NCBI GenBank assembly: GCA_900771065.1
Contig: CAAGMP010000284.1
Span: 1 to 5,290, forward strand
Reading direction: 5' to 3'
DNA from: an uncultured Acinetobacter sp.
GTDB taxonomy: Bacteria > Pseudomonadota > Gammaproteobacteria > Pseudomonadales > Moraxellaceae
DNA: 5,290 nucleotides
Numbering within the stretch: position 1 is the first letter of the stretch; every line of letters begins with the position of its first letter. The position numbers and the translations under genes were made by a program. The notes under the pieces were generated by a model that did not search any database, had not been told where the DNA came from, and was given only the letters and a program-made list of their open reading frames with translations. Of this stretch, positions 1 through 4,625 are shown in pieces.

Positions 1-27
1 AGGGTTCGAATCCCTCTCTCACCGCCA
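1..27 (+). tRNA. tRNA 3' end, probably tRNA-Ser (partial)
   Basis: Only the last 27 bases of the gene are present. They show the T arm (AGGG, loop TTCGAAT, CCCT; the first base of a fifth pair would lie just outside the window), the 3' acceptor strand TCTCACC, discriminator G and an encoded CCA ending at 27. The acceptor strand predicts a 5' end GGTGAGA, which together with G73 matches bacterial tRNA-Ser genes. The anticodon and variable arm are outside the window, so the isoacceptor cannot be named and the Ser assignment is an inference from the acceptor end. Confidence 0.85.
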
Positions 28-36
28 AGATTCATA

Positions 37-54
37 ATCATGTCGACACATGAT
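37..54 (+). other. Small hairpin between tRNA and terminator
   Basis: ATCATGT and ACATGAT form a perfect 7-bp inverted repeat around a CGAC loop, starting 9 bases after the CCA end of the tRNA. It has no T-run of its own and lies before the real terminator, so it would be part of the 3' trailer of the tRNA precursor. A role in trailer processing is possible but not shown. Confidence 0.4.
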
Positions 55-61
55 AGCTTAG

Positions 62-94
62 AAGGCTTAAATCTAAAGGGTTTAAGCCTTTTTT
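62..94 (+). terminator. Rho-independent terminator of the tRNA transcript
   Basis: AAGGCTTAAA (62-71) and TTTAAGCCTT (81-90) form a perfect 10-bp stem with a 9-base loop. T continues to position 94, so the + strand has a run of six T from the stem into the tail. It ends transcription from the tRNA. On the minus strand the stem is followed by little T, so it is a weaker terminator for the small membrane-protein gene that runs leftwards towards it. Confidence 0.85.
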
Positions 95-149
95 AATGTC
101 CCATGCAAAGAAATATAATCGTTCGTATCAGATCAAACTTATTTTTTAT

Positions 150-428
150 TTATAAAAAAATTAGCGAAAAAAATTTTAAAATACTGAACCCAATTGCTAG
201 CAAAATATTAAATAAGATAAATAAAAATAGCATCCAGCCACTAGCCCCATTGGTCGATGAAGCAAATGCCTCAATGAAACTTATCGTAATAATGCCTATT
301 ATTTGAAGTATGAGTACTGTATTGAGCCAAGTATCAGGGTAATTTAATAAAACCATCCAAGCATAAACAAGGCTACTGATTATTCCTGCAAAAATAGCGA
401 CGCCTGTTCCAAAGATCAGTTTATCCAA
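150..428 (-). CDS. Small three-helix membrane protein, unknown function
   Basis: This is a 92-residue, very hydrophobic protein that I do not recognise. Three membrane segments are visible, at about residues 5-28, 34-55 and 65-90, separated by short loops (NYPDT; a Ser/Gly/Asn-rich loop around 57-64). One acidic residue, Glu53, lies near the end of helix 2. The start is TTG at 428-426. It is preferred because AAAGGA (440-435) lies 6 bases upstream and the next Met is residue 25, inside helix 1. The stop is TAA at 152-150. The gene stands alone, converging on the tRNA terminator and divergent from the lipoprotein gene at 617. No Sec cleavage site or catalytic motif is seen. It is likely a real inner-membrane protein, given the consistent helices and good ribosome binding site. 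Confidence 0.7.
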   Translation of the reverse strand: MDKLIFGTGVAIFAGIISSLVYAWMVLLNYPDTWLNTVLILQIIGIITISFIEAFASSTNGASGWMLFLFILFNILLAIGFSILKFFSLIFL

Positions 429-616
429 AATATATCCTTTATTGCCACGACTTAAATTTTTGGCTTATTTTGCTACGTAAATATCTACATATAACGATGC
501 ATAAATTCCTTAAAATCAACTTTAAAAAAACAAAGATGATCAATAATATAATACAAAACCAAATTTAAATTGCAGTAGTATAAGAAATGTGAATAATTTT
601 AATTTAAGCAACGATT
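429..616. other. Divergent intergenic region with weak promoter candidates
   Basis: These 188 A+T-rich bases separate the leftward membrane-protein gene from the rightward lipoprotein gene and must hold both promoters. For the + strand, a perfect TATAAT at 547-552 has no good -35 at 17 bases. A second candidate is TTGCAG (570-575) with TAATTT (594-599) at an 18-base spacing. I could not choose a convincing minus-strand promoter. Because the DNA is so A+T-rich, such matches arise easily by chance. Confidence 0.35.
435..440 (-). promoter_or_regulatory. Ribosome binding site deciding a TTG start
   Basis: On the minus strand AAAGGA is followed by 6 bases and then TTG (428-426). No ATG or GTG lies at a comparable distance in this frame, so this site supports initiation at the rare TTG codon. 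Confidence 0.6.
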
Positions 617-1006
617 ATGCAATTGAAAACCTTAATACTCACCGCCATCGCAACGTTAACCATTACTGCTTGTACCTCTGCACCTAAAATTCCACAAATT
701 GATGCAGGCGTTTTGCAAGAACTACAAAATATTAAAGACACAGGATATAACGGGGAAAATAAAGCTCAACTAGTTAAACTAAATGAAAAATGCAGTATCG
801 AATTTACGACACGTCTGCAAGAAGGCTATTTGATTGAAAAATGGATCTTCTCTGGATTCAAACTGTACTCAGCAGGTGCTGTAACTTTCCTGCCAAATGG
901 CTTAAGTGAAGCGCAAAAATATGATTTACATGATGCAAAAGTTCAAAATCAATTTTTAACAATGCGTGATTATTTTGCAAAAAATGCCATTGAACAATGT
1001 AAATAA
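617..1006 (+). CDS. Small lipoprotein, unknown function
   Basis: This 129-residue protein has a lipoprotein signal peptide: Lys4, a hydrophobic stretch 5-18, and lipobox I-T-A-C with lipidation expected at Cys19. The residue after it is Thr20, not Asp, so by the Lol rule known from E. coli it would go to the outer membrane, facing the periplasm. The mature part of about 111 residues has two more cysteines, Cys59 and Cys128, which could form a disulfide in the periplasm. It also has a mixed aromatic/Gly segment around 70-95 (WIFSGFKLYSAGAV). I do not recognise a family. The ATG at 617 has no strong Shine-Dalgarno sequence, but it places the signal peptide correctly. The gene appears monocistronic, with its own terminator 6 bases after the stop. 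Confidence 0.85.
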   Translation: MQLKTLILTAIATLTITACTSAPKIPQIDAGVLQELQNIKDTGYNGENKAQLVKLNEKCSIEFTTRLQEGYLIEKWIFSGFKLYSAGAVTFLPNGLSEAQKYDLHDAKVQNQFLTMRDYFAKNAIEQCK

Positions 1007-1011
1007 TTCCA

Positions 1012-1042
1012 AAAAGAGGTTGATTAAAAATCAATCTCTTTT
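1012..1042 (+). terminator. Rho-independent terminator after the lipoprotein gene
   Basis: A 14-bp stem runs from 1012-1025 to 1029-1042 with a three-base AAA loop and a single G-U pair (G1019 with T1035). The arms start with AAAA and end with TTTT, so an A-tract precedes and a short U-tract closes the hairpin. It lies 6 bases after the TAA at 1004-1006 and insulates the next gene from read-through. Confidence 0.85.
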
Positions 1043-1221
1043 AAGCTCCATTTAAAAATAATATTTTGTAACAAAATGTTTTTAACTGTAAAGATAAGAC
1101 TTTTTACAAAAAAATTACAATACTTTTCAAATAATTCAAAAATAAATTATCAATAAAAATCAATACAATAACCAGAACAAAAAGTGACCAAATGCACAAA
1201 AATTTCAATTTAGATTAAATT

Positions 1222-1250
1222 TTCAACTATTTGATCAAATAATGTATAAT
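1222..1250 (+). promoter_or_regulatory. Sigma-70-type promoter for the exported protein
   Basis: A perfect -10 box TATAAT lies at 1245-1250. At a 17-base spacing the -35 position reads TTCAAC (1222-1227), which matches TTGACA poorly. Transcription would start near 1257, giving a leader of about 60 bases before the ATG at 1317. The weak -35 with a strong -10, and a palindrome in the spacer, are what one sees at regulated promoters. Regulation itself is inferred. Confidence 0.55.
1228..1241. promoter_or_regulatory. Perfect 14-bp palindrome, candidate operator
   Basis: TATTTGATCAAATA is a perfect palindrome filling most of the spacer between the putative -35 and -10 boxes. A dimeric repressor bound here would block RNA polymerase. 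The sequence is not the FNR box, which needs TTGAT and ATCAA separated by four bases. I cannot assign a regulator, and A+T-rich DNA yields some palindromes by chance. Confidence 0.4.
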
Positions 1251-1316
1251 AGCTAGATACAAATCTTTTCAAAAAAAACATTTTTTTACCATCTCTATCT
1301 AAAATCGGGGTACTGA

Positions 1317-1688
1317 ATGATGAATGCTATTAGATTAGTGACTTGTATTGGTTTATTAATTTTGACCCCGGTCAGCTATGCAAATACATTAGATAAACTG
1401 GATAATTTAATTCAAATTTACACAGATAACCCCAATGTGGATCACATTCTGGTGACAAAAAGTGATGCAGTTGTTAATTTAGAAACACCAAATCAAATGT
1501 GTTTAATTGACGCTGCCGATGATGTTGAACCTACACTTCAAGCTCAAACTACCCCAATTCAGCCAAAAACTACGGTAGAGTCAGAAGTGAAAAAACAACG
1601 CAACACAACCATTGTTCCAATTTCTTACCAACCATTGAAACAATCAACGCAAACAAATCAAAAAGTAATGGCTCAAGCCTACCTTTAA
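1317..1688 (+). CDS. Small exported protein, unknown function
   Basis: This 123-residue protein has a Sec signal peptide: Arg6, a hydrophobic core about 7-19, and a predicted cleavage after Ser-Tyr-Ala (residues 20-22). There is no lipobox Cys, so a soluble periplasmic or secreted mature protein of about 101 residues is expected. The mature part starts with a short amphipathic segment (about 24-58) and holds one cysteine, Cys62. From about residue 70 it is rich in Thr, Gln, Pro and Lys and probably disordered. I do not recognise it. Two adjacent ATG codons (1317 and 1320) can serve as start. GGGG at 1307-1310, 6 bases before the first, is the likely ribosome binding site. The gene has its own promoter with a palindrome and ends in a bidirectional terminator, so it is a single-gene unit. 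Confidence 0.75.
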   Translation: MMNAIRLVTCIGLLILTPVSYANTLDKLDNLIQIYTDNPNVDHILVTKSDAVVNLETPNQMCLIDAADDVEPTLQAQTTPIQPKTTVESEVKKQRNTTIVPISYQPLKQSTQTNQKVMAQAYL

Positions 1689-1699
1689 ATGATTAATCA

Positions 1700-1727
1700 A
1701 AAATGCACAGCTTAAACTGTGCATTTT
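1700..1727. terminator. Bidirectional Rho-independent terminator
   Basis: AAAATGCACAG (1700-1710) and CTGTGCATTTT (1717-1727) form a perfect 11-bp stem with a 6-base loop. It lies between the convergent ends of the exported-protein gene (stop at 1688) and the dehydrogenase gene (stop at 1729). The hairpin ends in TTTT on the + strand and in TTTTT on the minus strand, so it can serve both transcripts. Confidence 0.85.
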
Positions 1728-1728
1728 G

Positions 1729-2685
1729 TTAAAGATTGACTTGGCGTATAGGCTGCCCTATTAAAAATTGAACTGTATTTTCAACAAGTTGAGTCACTAT
1801 TCTTTGCCTTGCATCAACACTTCCCCATGCATTATGTGGTGTAATAATTAAATTAGGAATACTTGGGTCTAGCAAAATATTACCTTGTTTAGGGGGTTCT
1901 ACGCTTAAAACATCCATAGCAGCACCTGCAATTTTCCCCTGCAACAAAGCCATTTTTAAGTCTTTTTCGTTGACAATACCACCACGTGCACAATTAATTA
2001 AAAATGCGCTACTTTTCATGCAATTTAAAATTTTTGCATCAACTAAATTACGTGTTTCATCTGTCAATGGACAATGTAAACTTAAAAAATCGACTTGTTT
2101 CACCAATTCAGTGAAATTCACACCCGCAGCATGTTGTGGTCGATTTGGCAAATTCGCAACCAAAACCTGCATGCCAAATGCTTGTGCCAATTTAGCAACG
2201 GCTTGACCTAATTCACCATAACCGACAATACCTAAAGTTTTTCCTGTTAGTTCAACAATAGGAAAATCAAGCAAACAAAATTGGCTTGATTGATTCCACA
2301 CACCTTGTTGCACCGCATTTTGGTACTTTAAAAAAGAAGTTGATAAATTCAACATTAACATTAAAGTATGTTGTGCAACCGCAGAAGTACCGTAAGCCTG
2401 ACAATTACAAACCACAATATTTTGTCGTTTTGCTTGTTCTAAATCGACATTATTGGTGCCTGTTGCTGAAATCAAAATTAATTTAAGTTGATTACATTTT
2501 TTTAACGTTTCCGCATCTAAAACCACCTTATTGGTAATAATTACATCAACCTGTTGAATACGCGAAGATAATTGCTCCACACTCGTTGTTGGATATAAGG
2601 TTAACTCATCAAAAGTTTGCTGTAACTCACCAAAATCAAGGTCTTTTTGATCTAAAGAGGCATAATCTAAAAAAACAGCTTTCAT
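1729..2685 (-). CDS. D-2-hydroxyacid dehydrogenase, glycerate dehydrogenase/hydroxypyruvate reductase type
   Basis: This is a cytoplasmic NAD(P)-dependent oxidoreductase of 318 residues, the usual family length, interconverting a D-2-hydroxyacid and its 2-oxoacid. The likely pair is D-glycerate/hydroxypyruvate or glycolate/glyoxylate. The substrate-domain segment SATGTNNVD is at 73-81 and the helix VAQHTLMLML at 103-112. The Rossmann motif GYGELG is at 155-160. The catalytic triad of the family is complete: Arg234 (NCARGGIV), Glu263 (SVEPP) and His284 (TPHNAWGS). The His-x-Ala-Trp form and the C-terminal VENTVQFLIGQP resemble HprA-type enzymes; the substrate is inferred. The second beta strand of the Rossmann fold ends in Ala-Asn (177-178), without the Asp typical of NAD users. 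The ATG at 2685 has AAGGA overlapping the stop of the upstream hydrolase, 10 bases away, so the two are co-transcribed and probably translationally coupled. Confidence 0.93.
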   Translation of the reverse strand: MKAVFLDYASLDQKDLDFGELQQTFDELTLYPTTSVEQLSSRIQQVDVIITNKVVLDAETLKKCNQLKLILISATGTNNVDLEQAKRQNIVVCNCQAYGTSAVAQHTLMLMLNLSTSFLKYQNAVQQGVWNQSSQFCLLDFPIVELTGKTLGIVGYGELGQAVAKLAQAFGMQVLVANLPNRPQHAAGVNFTELVKQVDFLSLHCPLTDETRNLVDAKILNCMKSSAFLINCARGGIVNEKDLKMALLQGKIAGAAMDVLSVEPPKQGNILLDPSIPNLIITPHNAWGSVDARQRIVTQLVENTVQFLIGQPIRQVNL

Positions 2686-2695
2686 ACTCTTTCCT

Positions 2696-3976
2696 TTACT
2701 TCAATAATTCGGGTTTCATTACAAATTTTGCATTTTCTGAAAGTGTTTCCATAAATTGATAATTACCGAATTCATCACTGTGTAAATTTAAATTTTGATA
2801 ACTAATCACGAAATAATCATTATATTTTTTTAGTAAAATAGGGTGCATTCCCACGGTTAAATCATCTTGTTCTTTAAATAATTTCATCACCTGTCGATCA
2901 TTCATCGCAATAATAAAATATTCTTCATTCCAATGAATTTGCGCCAAACTGGTACTTTTAGCATAAATCGGAATTAAAAATTTATGATTTAATTCAATGG
3001 CTTTTTCTGCATAACACTCAATTTTTTGACTAATAATATTAAAGACCAAACCATGTCCAAAATGGTTAAACAATAAGTTACGTGTTTCTTGTGGCAATTG
3101 AGGTTGTAAGCCCAATTTTTCTAAATCATGTTGATCAACTTGCTTATTATTTAACAAAGAACGAATAAGATTTTGCTTTAATTTCGAATCAAAAAATTGG
3201 CTATCTAGCTGAAAATCATTGTTTTTTAAAATTCGACCTAAAGCTTGACGATGTTGTGGCAATACATTTTCAATGACTTTGCGATAGTAAAATTTACTTT
3301 TCTTTTTTACTGCACGCATTTTTTGGTAAAAATGTACTTCATCAAAAGGATGAACTAAAAAATCATTGAGTAAATCGGAACTGGCTAAAATCGCAATCGC
3401 GTCATGTCCCGTATAAGGCAAATGCAAGGTTTTAACATTGGAAATAACTTGCTGTATTTTTAAATAATGCGCACGATCTTCAGCATAATACGGATCATAA
3501 ACTACAATATATTCTCTTTTTAAATCAATATCTTGGTTTTGTATTCGCATATTTTGATTTAAATCGATATTAAAAAACATGTTATAACGTAAATCTTCAA
3601 TATCATTCGGATCAATTGAATATTGCGGAACCAAAGCCACAACACGTTGTAAATCGAGCAAATTTGAATATTTAATGGCAGCATAGCCGCCCATTGAACC
3701 GCCATAACCAACACGACAAGAAAAATCACGTAATAAAGGTTCTATTTCTGCCATCATGTTACGCATTGATTGTTCAGGAAACCATGACTTTTCTTTAGGC
3801 ATAATGCCAATGACGTTATATTCTAATTTCGCTAACGATTTTTCAGCATTAATCGATAAACCTTTGGCACGAGTAATTAAATCACCAAAAGAAAATACTA
3901 AAATATCCGAATTTCCCTGCATAAAAATAGCGCGGATCTGTCCGTCTTCAAAAATTATCTGTTTGTCCATGTCCAC
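2696..3976 (-). CDS. Alpha/beta-hydrolase with uncharacterised C-terminal region
   Basis: The N-terminal half (about 1-215) is an alpha/beta-hydrolase. An early strand ILVFSFGDL at 25-33 is followed by the nucleophile elbow GYGGSMGGYAA (Ser94 in Gly-x-Ser-x-Gly). A strand YIVVYDPYYAED (156-167) supplies the acid, Asp161 or Asp167, and LPYTGHDAI supplies His191. The triad looks intact, so an esterase- or acyl-transfer-type activity is likely; the substrate is unknown. No signal peptide is seen, so it should be cytoplasmic. Residues about 216-426 form a second region, first basic (RAVKKKSKFYYRK), then of mixed strands and helices; I do not recognise it. An in-frame TAA five codons upstream limits the start to GTG 3976 (426 residues) or ATG 3970 (424); neither has a clear Shine-Dalgarno. 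It is the first gene of an operon with the dehydrogenase. Confidence 0.85.
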   Translation of the reverse strand: MDMDKQIIFEDGQIRAIFMQGNSDILVFSFGDLITRAKGLSINAEKSLAKLEYNVIGIMPKEKSWFPEQSMRNMMAEIEPLLRDFSCRVGYGGSMGGYAAIKYSNLLDLQRVVALVPQYSIDPNDIEDLRYNMFFNIDLNQNMRIQNQDIDLKREYIVVYDPYYAEDRAHYLKIQQVISNVKTLHLPYTGHDAIAILASSDLLNDFLVHPFDEVHFYQKMRAVKKKSKFYYRKVIENVLPQHRQALGRILKNNDFQLDSQFFDSKLKQNLIRSLLNNKQVDQHDLEKLGLQPQLPQETRNLLFNHFGHGLVFNIISQKIECYAEKAIELNHKFLIPIYAKSTSLAQIHWNEEYFIIAMNDRQVMKLFKEQDDLTVGMHPILLKKYNDYFVISYQNLNLHSDEFGNYQFMETLSENAKFVMKPELLK

Positions 3977-4120
3977 ACCACAGTCGAGTTATACGACAAA
4001 AAATTTGTGTTTATTGTATCGAGTAAAAACAGATCGAAAAGTACAAAAAATGACACAATAAGATCAACAATTCAAATATTTTATAGCAAGCTCTTCACAT
4101 ACCATGACGGAGGAAATCAT
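3977..4120. other. Divergent promoter region
   Basis: These 144 bases separate the minus-strand hydrolase operon from the + strand lipoprotein. Minus-strand -10 candidates are TACAAT (4018-4013), giving a leader of about 30 bases, and TATAAC (3993-3988), which would start transcription almost at the start codon. For the + strand, ATGACA (4050-4055) is a good -35 match, but no good -10 lies 16-18 bases further; TATTTT (4077-4082) is 21 bases away. GTCG and CGAC flank the TATAAC box (3983-3986 and 3994-3997). None of these is compelling alone. Confidence 0.35.
4109..4113 (+). promoter_or_regulatory. Strong ribosome binding site fixing the lipoprotein start
   Basis: GGAGG, continuing as GGAGGAA, ends 7 bases before ATG 4121. 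It decides the start: the frame remains open upstream to a GTG at 4007, but that would put 38 non-signal residues before the lipoprotein signal peptide. Confidence 0.85.
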
Positions 4121-4624
4121 ATGTTTATTTTGAGTAAAAAAATTGTTTTGCCAATAAGCTTTGCAGCAAGCCTTATTTTGGTTGCATGTGATTCGCAAAA
4201 TACAAATACATCAACACAACCAAAGCAGCAAGAATCGGCAACGATTTCTAGCACAGTCAAAGTATTTCCACAAACTGCCGATGATCAACATGATATTGCG
4301 ATTTTAGATGATTACAATCAACGTATGAATGAGTTAGATCAATCAGTTCAAGCCGATTTAGAAAAATTGAAACAAGAAGGCAATTTAAATCCCGATTTTG
4401 AAGCATTGCGCTTAAAAGATCGTACTGAATCTGCACTGATTATGCTTAAAGATTTAGAATTAAAAACAGAACAAGGACGTTATATTCAAGGTTTATTGTC
4501 ACAACATTGGGAACAACAAGCCAAGTTACAAGAAAAAAAGTTACAACAAAGCGATGACAATTTACTGCATGCTGCGCATGAACAACTAGCAGCATGGAAA
4601 AAACAAGTCATGCCAAATCAATAA
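4121..4624 (+). CDS. Lipoprotein with charged helical mature region, unknown function
   Basis: From ATG 4121 the protein has 167 residues and a classic lipoprotein signal: Lys6-Lys7, hydrophobic core 8-19, lipobox L-V-A-C with Cys23 lipidated. The next residue is Asp24, which in E. coli is the Lol-avoidance signal that keeps lipoproteins in the inner membrane; whether this holds here is unknown. Residues 24-45 are a Ser/Thr/Gln/Asn-rich linker. From about 57 to 163 the sequence is highly charged and Gln/Leu-rich (for example MNELDQSVQADLEKLKQ and QAKLQEKKLQQ), predicting long helices or a coiled coil. There is no further cysteine after Cys23. I recognise no family. The gene is divergent from the hydrolase operon and ends one base from the convergent flavoprotein gene. 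Confidence 0.85.
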   Translation: MFILSKKIVLPISFAASLILVACDSQNTNTSTQPKQQESATISSTVKVFPQTADDQHDIAILDDYNQRMNELDQSVQADLEKLKQEGNLNPDFEALRLKDRTESALIMLKDLELKTEQGRYIQGLLSQHWEQQAKLQEKKLQQSDDNLLHAAHEQLAAWKKQVMPNQ

Positions 4625-4625
4625 G

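Larger units (their letters stand above)
1043..1316. other. Long A+T-rich intergenic region
   Basis: About 270 bases separate the terminator from the next start. No open frame with a plausible ribosome binding site is visible. Its left part holds a 15-base inverted repeat, ATTTTGT A ACAAAAT (1063-1077). Its right part holds the promoter and palindrome listed separately. The leader after the promoter has an A8 tract (1271-1278) and a T7 tract (1281-1287) two bases apart, which could pair as a weak A-T hairpin. The rest is low-complexity A+T sequence. Confidence 0.5.

Noticed and set aside
1..27. tRNA 3' end as an integration site for a mobile element
   Set aside because: No second copy of the tRNA 3' sequence, integrase or phage-like gene is visible. 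The terminator and small genes that follow look like normal chromosome.
103..306. 67-residue + strand open frame
   Set aside because: It is antisense to the three-helix membrane-protein gene, has no ribosome binding site, and its translation shows no domain.
1229..1240. FNR/CRP-type site
   Set aside because: The half-sites TTGAT and ATCAA would need a four-base gap; here they overlap in a continuous palindrome.
1271..1287. A8/T7 tracts in the leader as a terminator or phase-variable switch
   Set aside because: The hairpin would be all A-T with a tiny loop and no tail, and homopolymers of this length are expected in such A+T-rich DNA.
1970..2486. Two short + strand open frames (1970-2206 and 2286-2486)
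   Set aside because: Both lie antisense inside the dehydrogenase gene, whose motifs are complete. They show no features of their own.
3756..4061. 101-residue + strand open frame across the hydrolase start
   Set aside because: It is mostly antisense to the well-supported hydrolase 5' end and lacks a ribosome binding site or recognisable domain.
4007..4120. N-terminal extension of the lipoprotein from GTG 4007
   Set aside because: It has no ribosome binding site and would place 38 residues before the signal peptide. GGAGGA before ATG 4121 gives a perfect lipoprotein start.
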